A stretch of DNA of 6,619 nt from an uncultured Garciella sp. (lineage in GTDB: Bacteria > Bacillota > Clostridia > Eubacteriales > Garciellaceae), in the NCBI GenBank assembly GCA_900555725.1, contig USMD01000100.1, positions 1-6,619 of the forward strand, in the 5' to 3' direction. Shown one piece after another: positions 1-4,895 of this stretch; the stretch's first letter is position 1; each line of letters starts with the position of its first letter. The position numbers and the translations under genes were made by a program. The notes beneath the pieces are model-generated. The model saw only the letters and a program-made list of their open reading frames with translations, was not told the DNA's origin and ran no database searches.

Positions 1-24
1 CCTGATGAAGATAAATCTGTCCAT
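1..24 (-). CDS. Possible start of a following gene (partial, runs off the window)
   Basis: On the minus strand an ATG at 24-22 opens a frame reading MDRFIFIR to the window edge, 24 bases after the stop codon of the PTS gene. The purine-rich stretch ahead of it (AGGG and AAGAG) is only a weak ribosome binding site. PTS IIC and IID genes are usually followed by other sugar-utilisation genes, so a co-transcribed gene here is expected. Eight residues are too few to name a family, and the start itself is uncertain. Confidence 0.3.
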
Positions 25-48
25 GATGCCAAACTCTTAATCCCTACC

Positions 49-1635
49 TTAAAAGGAACCGATAAATCCAACCACAAATATAATTACGATAATATATGTT
101 GGATTCATTTTATTTCTTACCAGTTTCCAAATCCCCAAGGTTGCCAATAAAGGTAATAAACCAGGTAATAATGAATCCAGCACGGATTGCAGGTTAAAAC
201 CTACTTCCCCAACTTTAAAATCAACAGGTGTCATAATGCCAACCCTGGTTGCGGCCATATTTCCCACTACCATCAGACCAATGATACTAAATGCTTCGGT
301 AATTTTATTTAACTTACCCTCTTTCAAGAATTTAACAATAGAATTTTTCCCTTGCTTATATCCCATCATGTAAAAACCATACCCCATTGTTAACATGATA
401 ATCTTGTATAAAACTTCAAATAAAATTGGCCCTAATACGTTTCCTGCAAGTGCCAGACTGCAACAAATCCCAGCAAGTATAGGATATACAATTCCTTGTG
501 AAACGGTATCACCAATACCTGCCATCGGCCCCATTAACCCAGTTCTTACTGAGTTAATGTCTTCAGCATGAATGTCTTCCCCTCTTGCTTTTTGTTCCTC
601 CATTGATGCTGCTATCCCATGAATGACAGTACCGACGTATGATGGCTCAGTATTAAAGAAAACCATGTATTTTTTAAGCTCAGCCGCTTGTTCTTCCTTT
701 GTTTTATATAACCGTCTTACAATTGGAACCATCGCATTAGTGGTGCCCAGCGCTTGTAATCGTTCGTAGTTATAACAAGTTTCACTTGAATATCCTAAAA
801 GCCAGTGTTTGACAAGATCTGATTTTCTTAATTTAGCATTTTCATTTATCCTTTGGGTTTCGTCTATTATGTTATCCACTGATTTACGCTGCCCTTCTGC
901 GTTTTCGTTCTCACTTGAGAACATATACATTAACGCACCAATTACTGCTGCAAAAATGGTAGTAGCCATAATATCCAAATCCAAATAAATCGTTGCAAAA
1001 TAACCTAAAATAAAAAATCCAACAATTTTTTTCTTTCCTAAATAGTTCAATAACATGGCAATACCTAATGCTGGCATTAAAGCCCCTACAACTGTTAACG
1101 CATCCACTACTGACTTTGGAAGAGCGTCCAGCATTTTAGATGCATAGTCACCGCCAAAGAAAACTAAACAAAATGCTGGAATACCATATAAGATGAAACT
1201 TAAAATTCCAGATGGTACATAATTCATGATTCTTAGACCGGTTATATTATTTTCCTCTAAATATTTGTCTGCTTTGTGAATCCAAAAACTATTAATCGTC
1301 ATATAAGCCTGATTAATAAATATGCCCAGTAAACTAAATGGAACTGCGAATGTTGGTGCTAAGGACGGTTCTGCACCTGAAATTAATGTGAGTGCTGTAC
1401 CAAATACGCCAGCAGCCATTAAGTTTCCCGGCATTGTTCCCCCTGCTGTAATCCAGCCAAGATACGTTAACTGTATATAAGCCGCCGCCTGCATTCCTTC
1501 AACAGGCTGCCCCATAGCAACTGCTACTAGAAAGCCTACCCAAATTGGATATAGCCAAGTCCTGGTAATAGCGTGGCTAACCCACCATTGGCTTAATGTA
1601 GCAATGACTGCGACTAATATTGCAGAAAAAAGCAT
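49..1635 (-). CDS. PTS mannose/fructose/sorbose family transporter, IIC-IID fusion
   Basis: This membrane protein of 528 residues forms the sugar channel of a mannose-class phosphotransferase system, which takes up a sugar while it is phosphorylated by the partner IIA and IIB proteins. Residues 1-240 are the IIC domain: many hydrophobic segments and the family stretch QLTYLGWITAGGTMPGN near residues 55-71. A hydrophilic linker follows at about 241-270, then the IID domain, 271-528. IID hallmarks are CYNYERLQALG (287-297), FFNTEPSYVG (326-335) and GLMGPMAGIGDTVSQG (366-381), followed by C-terminal membrane spans. IIC and IID are normally separate proteins of about 250-300 residues each, so this is a true fusion and not a misread frame. 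The ATG has a good ribosome binding site (GAGAGGAGTG on the minus strand, 1641-1650). The substrate cannot be read from the sequence. No IIA or IIB gene is visible in the window. Confidence 0.93.
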   Translation of the reverse strand: MLFSAILVAVIATLSQWWVSHAITRTWLYPIWVGFLVAVAMGQPVEGMQAAAYIQLTYLGWITAGGTMPGNLMAAGVFGTALTLISGAEPSLAPTFAVPFSLLGIFINQAYMTINSFWIHKADKYLEENNITGLRIMNYVPSGILSFILYGIPAFCLVFFGGDYASKMLDALPKSVVDALTVVGALMPALGIAMLLNYLGKKKIVGFFILGYFATIYLDLDIMATTIFAAVIGALMYMFSSENENAEGQRKSVDNIIDETQRINENAKLRKSDLVKHWLLGYSSETCYNYERLQALGTTNAMVPIVRRLYKTKEEQAAELKKYMVFFNTEPSYVGTVIHGIAASMEEQKARGEDIHAEDINSVRTGLMGPMAGIGDTVSQGIVYPILAGICCSLALAGNVLGPILFEVLYKIIMLTMGYGFYMMGYKQGKNSIVKFLKEGKLNKITEAFSIIGLMVVGNMAATRVGIMTPVDFKVGEVGFNLQSVLDSLLPGLLPLLATLGIWKLVRNKMNPTYIIVIIFVVGFIGSF

Positions 1636-2126
1636 AGTAACACTCCTCTCAAATTATGTTTGTGTAAAATACAAATTCTATAGGTCTTAAGCACTATATC
1701 AAAAGTATAAAAAGGACCTGCTAAAACTGGTTGGTAAGGGAAATTTCGTTATAGAAAATAAGTTGAAAAAATTCTTAAGGAAAAAACTTTGAGTATTAGA
1801 TAAATGAATCGTCTTCAAAACATTCGATACTTTATTAATACTTTGACAATACAACATAGAATCTGCTTTAAATACGAATCGTTTTCTTATCATCCCTTTT
1901 CAAAAATTTTAAATTTCACTCTAAGTGATACACTTTTCCCTTTCTGGAATCTATATTGCTAAAAATATTTTTGGGTATATTGGTTATGAAATGAATTTTA
2001 AATAGATTTTCTGGAAAATGTTCTATATATTTTATAATTGTGATGGATTGACTATTTTGTGCTGTAGTTTCTGTAAGCTTCTATGAGGAATAGGATTGTA
2101 TAAAGGTAAAACATCTGATAAAATGT

Positions 2127-2160
2127 TATCATAAAGTTTGTGGGGGCAAACTTTATGATA
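2127..2160 (+). terminator. Strong 14-bp perfect hairpin, terminator-like
   Basis: TATCATAAAGTTTG (2127-2140) and its exact reverse complement (2147-2160) enclose the loop TGGGGG and are followed by TTTT on the plus strand. The perfect stem suggests a transcript end or a conserved RNA or DNA structure. The following T-run is only four long and no gene lies directly upstream on either strand, so a terminator is the best guess but not certain. Confidence 0.45.
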
Positions 2161-2189
2161 TTTTGCTAATACTAGCTATCACCTAATTT

Positions 2190-2241
2190 TTTTGCTGTGC
2201 TTTATTTTGGAAACAGCAAAATATGCTCATTTTTAGTGAGC
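2190..2241. repeat. Two consecutive small hairpins upstream of xre
   Basis: TTTTGCTGT (2190-2198) pairs with ACAGCAAAA (2213-2221), and directly after it TGCTCA (2224-2229) pairs with TGAGCA (2236-2241). With the 14-bp hairpin at 2127 they make three stem-loops within 115 bases. They could be the remains of a mobile element end or of a structured RNA. I do not recognise the family. Confidence 0.4.
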
Positions 2242-2279
2242 AAGGAATTATTATCATCACCACCTTTTAATAACTTTTT

Positions 2280-2325
2280 TCGCTATTCGCGTATTACATA
2301 ACATATTGTATATCGCGTTTCGCGA
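2280..2325 (+). promoter_or_regulatory. Duplicated operator-like motif and promoter region of the XRE gene
   Basis: TCGCTATTCGCG (2280-2291) and TCGCGTTTCGCG (2313-2324) agree at 10 of 12 positions and start 33 bases apart, about three helical turns, so two repressors could bind the same DNA face. The second is a perfect palindrome when extended, TCGCG-TTT-CGCGA (2313-2325). Such G+C-rich islands in A/T-rich DNA just ahead of an XRE gene are typical of autoregulatory operators. The A/T-rich DNA between them (2292-2312) presumably holds the promoter, but I cannot fix a -35/-10 pair. Confidence 0.55.
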
Positions 2326-2344
2326 AATGTCAAGGGGTTTTTCT

Positions 2345-2575
2345 ATGTTTTCTAAGGAGATTTTCGCTGAACGTGTCAAAACATTACGAAAAAAGAAAAA
2401 ATTAAAACAGTCTGAACTGGGAAATATGGTCGGGCTTACTTATACTGCAATCAGTGATATTGAGCGTGGAAGAAGAACCACTACCATGGAGAAGTTAGAT
2501 GTTTTAGCAGACTTTTTCGATGTATCAGTGGATTACTTGATGGGTAGGACCGATAATCCTAAAATGAATCAGTAG
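2345..2575 (+). CDS. Small XRE-family helix-turn-helix repressor
   Basis: A 76-residue DNA-binding protein consisting of little more than one HTH_3/XRE domain. Residues about 6-60 cover the five-helix fold: the first helix FAERVKTLRKKKKL, the helix-turn-helix QSELGNMVGLTYTAISDIERGRR, then LDVLADFFDVSVDYLMGRTD, the usual XRE ending. I chose the ATG at 2345 because AAGGGG (2333-2338) lies seven bases ahead. The in-frame TTG at 2306 and ATG at 2327 fall in or next to the operator-like palindrome and lack such a site. Proteins of this size are usually repressors of their own gene and of a linked mobile element or toxin-antitoxin operon. The stop codon is followed after one base by REP-ended element A. 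The distant HTH-peptidase gene at the other end of the window carries a similar operator, so a functional link is possible. Its target is unknown. Confidence 0.85.
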   Translation: MFSKEIFAERVKTLRKKKKLKQSELGNMVGLTYTAISDIERGRRTTTMEKLDVLADFFDVSVDYLMGRTDNPKMNQ

Positions 2576-2718
2576 TGACAGGGGGACGTTTCGTTTGTCC
2601 GCCCCTTCACATTCTTTTCTTTATCAGAATCTTCTAAAAATATGTAACGCTTATCTAATCCTCTTAACATAACATGATAGATACCGATACTACTTTTTTT
2701 TCTAGCTTCTCTAACCAT
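2569..2718 (-). pseudogene. RAYT (REP-associated Y1 transposase) N-terminal fragment, element A
   Basis: The minus-strand frame begins MVREARKK, then SSIGIYHVMLRG and LDKRYIFLEDSDK. The YHVMLRG signature is typical of the start of the Y1 transposase domain of REP-associated tyrosine transposases (TnpA_REP, PF01797-like). After residue 33 the gene is deleted: the frame runs straight into its own REP end (EKNVKGRTNETSPCH) and stops at 2569-2571, inside the antisense strand of the XRE gene, for a total of 49 codons. Both the HUH metal-binding motif and the catalytic tyrosine are missing, so it cannot act as a transposase. A short ribosome binding site (GAGGT) lies ahead of the ATG, so a peptide could still be made. 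Known RAYT proteins are roughly 200-300 residues. Confidence 0.75.
2577..2599 (+). repeat. REP-like end of element A (gene-3' side)
   Basis: A 23-base REP-like sequence starting GACAGGGGGACGTTTCG and ending TTTGTC. It is identical, in reverse complement, to the matching end of element B (5395-5417). It can fold with the next bases (GGGGGAC with GTCCGCCCC), so it may also end xre transcripts. Confidence 0.8.
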
Positions 2719-2842
2719 TTTCACTACCTCATAAATATTTTATCACTATAGGATAAAAACGGAAGAAGAATTTCATTAAATATTTTTAAAATTCAAAAAT
2801 AGAGATTAGAAGAGGAACGAGACAAAAATAATTGTATTTGCA

Positions 2843-2865
2843 GACAAATGAAACATCCCCTTGTC
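2843..2865 (-). repeat. REP-like end of element A (leader side)
   Basis: On the minus strand this reads GACAAGGGGATGTTTCATTT followed by GTC. It differs from the leader-side end of element B (4958-4980) by one base (ATG against ACG) and from its own partner end by three. A related half site, GAGACAAAAAT, follows inward at 2819-2829. Confidence 0.78.
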
Positions 2866-2968
2866 TCCTTTTGAATAATAAAGAGATTCAATGCACTGGA
2901 AAGTTACAGTAGGTTTTGTATGAAAAAAATTGCCAACGTTTACTTGACAGTAACATTTTTAAAATGTC

Positions 2969-2998
2969 TGTTTATTTTCGATCTAATTATGGTATAAT
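2969..2998 (+). promoter_or_regulatory. Promoter of the orphan antitoxin RNA
   Basis: TGGTATAAT at 2990-2998 is an extended -10 box (TG-N-TATAAT). The conserved block TCTGTTTATTTTCG upstream supplies a weak -35 region around 2970-2976. The same arrangement, with TGATATAAT, precedes the antitoxin RNA of the second locus on the minus strand (4902-4910), and this conservation is the best support for the call. A TTGACA at 2944-2949 is too far away to pair with this -10. A 15-base palindrome, ACATTTTTAAAATGT (2953-2967), lies just upstream and is not conserved at the second locus. Confidence 0.7.
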
Positions 2999-3004
2999 AA
3001 TAAA

Positions 3005-3096
3005 AAAGGTAATCGGTACCACAAGGTGCGGTTACCATAAGGTGATTATTTAATCATAATCACTCTGCATGGCAGTGCAGGGTGATTACTTTTTTT
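3005..3096 (+). ncRNA. Orphan type I antitoxin RNA (copy 1)
   Basis: A predicted RNA of about 90 nt with its own promoter and intrinsic terminator. It starts with a stem-loop, GGTAATCG (3008-3015) paired with CGGTTACC (3029-3036), and ends with the terminator at 3057-3096. Its 3' half is almost identical to the antitoxin RNA of the intact locus: over the 32 bases 3057-3088 only one base differs from the minus strand of 4811-4842. The toxin gene that should lie antisense to it survives only as its last nine codons (3086-3112). If transcribed, this RNA could still pair with the toxin mRNA from the intact locus. I reject a riboswitch for the gene downstream, since the terminator, promoter and sequence all match the second antitoxin. 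The exact 5' end is inferred from the -10 box. Confidence 0.65.
3057..3096 (+). terminator. Intrinsic terminator of the orphan antitoxin RNA
   Basis: TAATCAC (3057-3063) pairs with GTGATTA (3082-3088) and CTGCA (3065-3069) with TGCAG (3076-3080), with a T-G wobble between them (3064/3081) and the loop TGGCAG. Seven T follow at 3090-3096. An upstream GTGATTA (3042-3048) could compete for the left arm of the stem. Confidence 0.8.
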
Positions 3097-3112
3097 GGTT
3101 CTTATTCCTATC
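3086..3112 (-). pseudogene. Remnant of a Hol_Tox-like type I toxin gene (last nine codons)
   Basis: Read on the minus strand, 3112-3086 encodes DRNKNQKK and a TAA stop that overlaps the antitoxin terminator hairpin. The intact toxin ends KDNKQGKR with its stop at the same place in the same hairpin. The membrane-spanning body, ribosome binding site and promoter are gone, replaced at about 3112 by adenine deaminase sequence. The frame stays open to 3271 only by running through that gene in antisense, so the 61-codon frame there is not a real gene. Confidence 0.6.
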
Positions 3113-4201
3113 TAAAGCAGAGGATGCCCTAGCTAAGATGCGCTTAGGAATGTACGTACAGCTACGGGAAGGCTCTGCTTGACATGATGTGAAAGAAACC
3201 ATTAAAAGCATTACAGAAAATTCTATTGATAGTCGTTTTGCTACTTTGGTCAGTGATGATACCCATCCCAATACCTTGATTACTGTAGGTCATCTAGACC
3301 ACATCACATAGTAAAAAGAGCTATTGAAGAGGGACAAAAACCCATTACCGCCATACAAATGGTCACCCTCAGCGTAGCCCAATGCTTTGGCATGGATGAA
3401 GACCTCGGCACTGTCTCCCCTGGACGCTGGGCAGATATTGTTCTTCTCAGTGACTTAACTCAAGTAAAAGTAGAAAAGGTCATTGTCAACGGAGAGCTTG
3501 TGGCAGAGAAGGGAAAAATGCTGGTGGAAATTCCTAGAGTAGAATATCCAGAGACAGCAAAGAACACCATGAATCTTTCTAAAAAATTAGAAGCTAAGGA
3601 TTTTATCATCTCTGCTCCTACAGCTGAAATGACCCAAGCTAAAGTAAGGGTTATGGAAATCATTGAGGCAAAGGTAGGCACCTATGCCAGAGAATGTGTT
3701 CTGCCTATAGAAAATGGTATGGTAACCAATGATCTTGATAAAGATATTATAAAAGCTGCCGTTATCGAAAGACATCATGGCACTGGTACCATGGGAAAGG
3801 GCTTTGTGAAAGGTTTTCACATCAAGGCAGGAGCAGTGGCCTCCACCGTAGCTCACGATTCCCACAACCTTCTTATTGTAGGCACCAATGATGAGGACAT
3901 GGCCTTAGCGGGCAATACTCTTGCTGAAGTTGGGGGCGGAATGGTTGCCGTCAAAGATGGAAAAGTCATTGCCCTTCTTCCCCTCCCCATAGCAGGACTT
4001 ATGTGCCAAGAGCCAGCAGAAGAGGTGGCCAAAAAAGTAAAAGCTTTAGAGAAAGCTTGGAAGAAATTAGGCTGTGACCTGGTATCCCCTTTTATGACCA
4101 TGGCCCTTATTGCCCTAGCTGTACTGCCAGAGCCTAGATTGACCAATAGAGGATTGGTGGATACTATAAAGTTTGAGTTAGTGGATTTATTTGTTCAATA
4201 A
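3111..4201 (+). pseudogene. ade: Adenine deaminase, 5'-truncated and inactivated
   Basis: Adenine deaminase turns adenine into hypoxanthine in purine salvage; normal members have about 570-600 residues. Here roughly the last 360 codons remain. The first frame begins SKAEDALAKMRLGMYVQLREGSA and meets TGA at 3180-3182, where relatives commonly have Trp (GSAWHDVKE). It resumes HDVKETIK and SDDTHPN (a conserved acidic motif of the amidohydrolase core) up to GHLDHI. A tandem CACAT duplication at 3300-3309 then shifts the frame. From there it is open to 4201: VKRAIEEGQKPITAIQMVTLS, then GRWADIVLL, then the C-terminal adenine deaminase domain with IERHHGTGTMGKGF and VAHDSHNLLIVGTNDEDMA. The N-terminal HxH metal site is absent, so no activity is expected. 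An apparent start at 3359 gives a 280-residue frame, but that ATG is an internal Met of the family (AIQM) and has no ribosome binding site. The 5' breakpoint adjoins the toxin remnant. Confidence 0.88.
3300..3309 (+). repeat. 5-bp tandem duplication that frameshifts ade
   Basis: CACAT occurs twice in a row (3300-3304 and 3305-3309). Removing one copy restores GHLDHIVKRAIEEG, the expected family sequence, so this is most likely a replication-slippage insertion and not a sequencing error. Confidence 0.8.
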
Positions 4202-4233
4202 GTCCTTGGATATTTCTATTAACTTTCTTTTTA

Positions 4234-4440
4234 TCTGCTATAGACTTAGAGGAATTGAATAAATCAAGGAGAATTAAAAGAGGATTGTTCCAAACAGGAA
4301 ACAAAATAATAAATAGCGATGTAAACGGAAGTATAAACATCATGAGAAAATATCTCAAAGATAAATGTATTCCCAAAATGATTTGTCAAATTAGGGATAA
4401 TGGAGTCATGTACACTCCCAAAGGAATAAGGGTAGCCTAG
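4234..4440 (+). pseudogene. tnpB: TnpB (IS200/IS605 family) C-terminal fragment
   Basis: The frame reads SAIDLEELNKSRRIKRGLF, QTGNKIINSDVNGSINIMRKY and ends MYTPKGIRVA. This matches the end of TnpB/OrfB: the RIKRGLF stretch, then the last RuvC block N-x-D-V-N-G, whose Asp is one of the three catalytic residues, then the short basic tail. TnpB is an RNA-guided nuclease of roughly 350-450 residues; only about 69 codons remain, and the other two catalytic acids and the zinc finger are missing. The frame is open back to the ade stop at 4201 but is not recognisable before about 4225, so the left limit is approximate. A TTG at 4255 could be read as a start but is not a natural one. The right end of the element follows (see palindrome at 4436). 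Confidence 0.78.
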
Positions 4441-4450
4441 TTAAACTAGG
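4436..4450. repeat. Palindrome at the right end of the TnpB element
   Basis: CCTAGTT-A-AACTAGG is a perfect 7-bp inverted repeat overlapping the tnpB stop codon (4438-4440). IS200/IS605 elements carry subterminal hairpins here, and the guide (omega) RNA of TnpB is also made from the 3' end of the gene and beyond. The element end probably lies within the next 50 bases (about 4450-4490), but I cannot fix it. Confidence 0.5.
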
Positions 4451-4497
4451 TCGAGAGTTAAATTCCAAACTTCTTTTGAAACTACCGTTGCTTGTCT

Positions 4498-4538
4498 CGT
4501 GATGCACAGAGGGACAGTCCCCCCTGTGCTTTTTCACG
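4498..4538 (+). repeat. REP-like hairpin, related to RAYT REP sequences
   Basis: An outer stem CGTGA/TCACG (4498-4502, 4534-4538) encloses GCACAG/CTGTGC (4504-4509, 4524-4529) and GGGA/TCCC with the loop CAG. TTTTT (4530-4534) follows the inner stem, so it could also end plus-strand transcripts. A second partial motif, GGGACGGTTCT, follows at 4555-4565. The style (hairpin with GGGAC core) is that of firmicute REP sequences, but the sequence differs from the ends of elements A and B. Confidence 0.55.
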
Positions 4539-4601
4539 TGAGAAAGAATCAATGGGACGGTTCTAGCGATGTAGATAATCAGAACAATCTCAGATAAAAT
4601 A

Positions 4602-4638
4602 TAGCAAATGATTCTAAGGTTTGATAAAATAATACTAG
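4602..4638 (+). promoter_or_regulatory. Probable promoter of the toxin mRNA
   Basis: TAAAAT (4625-4630, in GATAAAATAATACT) is a fair -10 box that would start the RNA at about 4637-4640, exactly at the conserved GGTAATCGG. No good -35 is seen at the right distance (TAGCAA at 4602-4607), so the promoter looks weak. The start site is also supported by the antitoxin RNAs, which begin at the same sequence after their own -10 boxes. Confidence 0.5.
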
Positions 4639-4702
4639 GGTAATCGGATAAAAGCAGGGTGCGGTTGCCACCTTACTTTCAGATGAAAGGAGGTGGTGCG
4701 GT
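4639..4702 (+). promoter_or_regulatory. Toxin mRNA 5' leader with buried ribosome binding site
   Basis: The leader starts with GGTAATCG (4639-4646), able to pair with CGGTTGCC (4662-4669; two wobble pairs). Next, CCACCT (4668-4673) plus CTTTC (4676-4680) pair with GAAAG (4685-4689) plus AGGTGG (4691-4696), an 11-bp hairpin with loop AGAT that locks up the strong site AAAGGAGGTGG. In addition GGTAATCGGAT (4639-4649) is the exact reverse complement of 4882-4892 at the mRNA 3' end, so the message can close into a circle-like fold. Hidden ribosome binding sites and end-to-end pairing are established traits of type I toxin mRNAs; these particular folds are inferred. Confidence 0.7.
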
Positions 4703-4813
4703 ATGAGTACATATGAGGCAATATCTTTAATGATAACCTTTGGTGTATTTACAATATCGCTAATCTCCTTAATTGTTAATCTGTTAAAGGATAACAAACA
4801 AGGAAAAAGGTAA
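4703..4813 (+). CDS. Small hydrophobic type I toxin (putative holin-like toxin)
   Basis: A 36-residue peptide beginning MSTYEAISLMITFG, with one membrane segment at about residues 6-28 and a charged tail KDNKQGKR. The start (MSTYEAISLMI), length and basic tail fit the Hol_Tox (PF16935-like) family of putative holin-like toxins, which resembles TxpA/Bsr-type peptides. In such systems the peptide inserts in the cell membrane and stops growth unless its mRNA is bound by an antisense RNA. The ribosome binding site AGGAGG (4688-4693) is very strong but buried in a hairpin. The stop TAA (4811-4813) forms the left edge of the antitoxin terminator stem, and a convergent small RNA overlaps the 3' end. 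Codons are intact and there is no sign of decay, unlike the copy at 3086-3112. The assignment rests on pattern and context, not on a search. Confidence 0.82.
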   Translation: MSTYEAISLMITFGVFTISLISLIVNLLKDNKQGKR

Positions 4814-4842
4814 TCACCCTGCACGGCCATGCAGAGTGATTA
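4803..4842 (-). terminator. Intrinsic terminator of antitoxin RNA copy 2
   Basis: TAATCAC/GTGATTA (4811-4817 and 4836-4842) and CTGCA/TGCAG form the stem around the loop CGGCCA, and on the minus strand it is followed by CCTTTTTC (4803-4810). No T-run follows on the plus strand, so toxin transcripts should read through it. Confidence 0.8.
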
Positions 4843-4895
4843 AAATATAACTAATCACCAGATGGCAATCGCATTTTGCGAATCCGATTACCTTT
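4803..4895 (-). ncRNA. Type I antitoxin RNA, antisense to the toxin mRNA 3' end (copy 2)
   Basis: A predicted minus-strand RNA of about 90 nt running from about 4895 to 4803, with an extended -10 promoter behind it and an intrinsic terminator at its end. It overlaps the last few codons and the whole 3' untranslated part of the toxin mRNA, giving perfect complementarity over about 90 bases. It begins with the stem-loop GGTAATCG/CGATTGCC (plus-strand 4885-4892 and 4864-4871), the same 5' hairpin as the toxin mRNA and the orphan RNA. Its CGATTGCC arm can also pair with the toxin mRNA 5' end (one wobble), so it may touch both ends of the message. Convergent toxin and antitoxin genes sharing the terminator region are the arrangement of txpA/RatA and Fst systems. 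Confidence 0.75.

Larger units (their letters stand above)
1636..2279. other. Long A/T-rich intergenic region without a convincing gene
   Basis: About 640 bases separate the PTS gene from the operators of the XRE gene. I see no reading frame with a ribosome binding site or a recognisable domain; a 64-codon minus-strand frame at 1699-1893 has low-complexity content and looks spurious. The region must hold the minus-strand PTS promoter, but no clear -35/-10 pair stands out, and I did not find a sigma-54 type GG-N10-GC element. A small inverted repeat, TTTGT-N7-ACAAA at 1659-1675, lies just ahead of the PTS ribosome binding site and could be a regulator site. Three hairpins sit at 2127-2241 and are listed separately. 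Confidence 0.6.
2577..2865 (-). mobile_element. REP-ended, internally deleted RAYT element, copy A (MITE-like)
   Basis: A 289-bp non-autonomous element with 23-bp imperfect terminal inverted repeats (2577-2599 and 2843-2865, 20 of 23 positions matching) that encloses the leader and first 33 codons of a RAYT gene on the minus strand. By hand alignment it matches copy B (4958-5417) with about 14 differences over some 235 bases, then lacks roughly 170 bp that B retains. The join lies in an A-rich stretch (GATAAA/GAAAAGAATG), which fits deletion by microhomology. No clear target-site duplication is seen. It begins one base after the XRE stop codon. Confidence 0.75.

Noticed and set aside
1636..1760. 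Sigma-54 (-24/-12) promoter for the PTS gene, as in many mannose-class PTS operons
   Set aside because: No properly spaced GG and GC elements were found on the minus strand.
1699..1893. 64-codon minus-strand frame in the intergenic region
   Set aside because: No ribosome binding site, no recognisable motif, and a Phe/Ser/Asn-rich composition as expected from A/T-rich non-coding DNA.
2944..2949. TTGACA as the -35 box of the orphan antitoxin promoter
   Set aside because: It is more than 40 bases from the TATAAT at 2993-2998 and is not present at the second antitoxin locus.
3005..3096. Riboswitch or attenuator controlling the adenine deaminase gene
   Set aside because: It lacks purine-riboswitch features, ends in a terminator well ahead of a gene that has lost its 5' part, and matches the antitoxin RNA of the second locus in promoter, hairpin and terminator.
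3086..3271. 61-codon minus-strand frame that ends with the toxin tail
   Set aside because: Only the last nine codons derive from a toxin; the rest is antisense to the adenine deaminase remnant.
3460..4146. Three minus-strand frames (3460-3681, 3587-3865, 3853-4146) opposite ade
   Set aside because: They are shadows of the clearly homologous plus-strand adenine deaminase frame.
3359..4201. A functional 280-residue adenine deaminase starting at 3359
   Set aside because: The frame lacks the metal-binding core, the start has no ribosome binding site, and homologous sequence continues upstream past a frameshift and a stop codon.
4164..4376. 70-codon minus-strand frame with a hydrophobic stretch
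   Set aside because: It lies antisense across the end of ade and the tnpB fragment, and no ribosome binding site or family resemblance supports it.
4579..4830. 83-codon minus-strand frame across the toxin gene
   Set aside because: It is antisense to the toxin and its leader, and the antitoxin RNA would end near 4803, only about ten codons into it.
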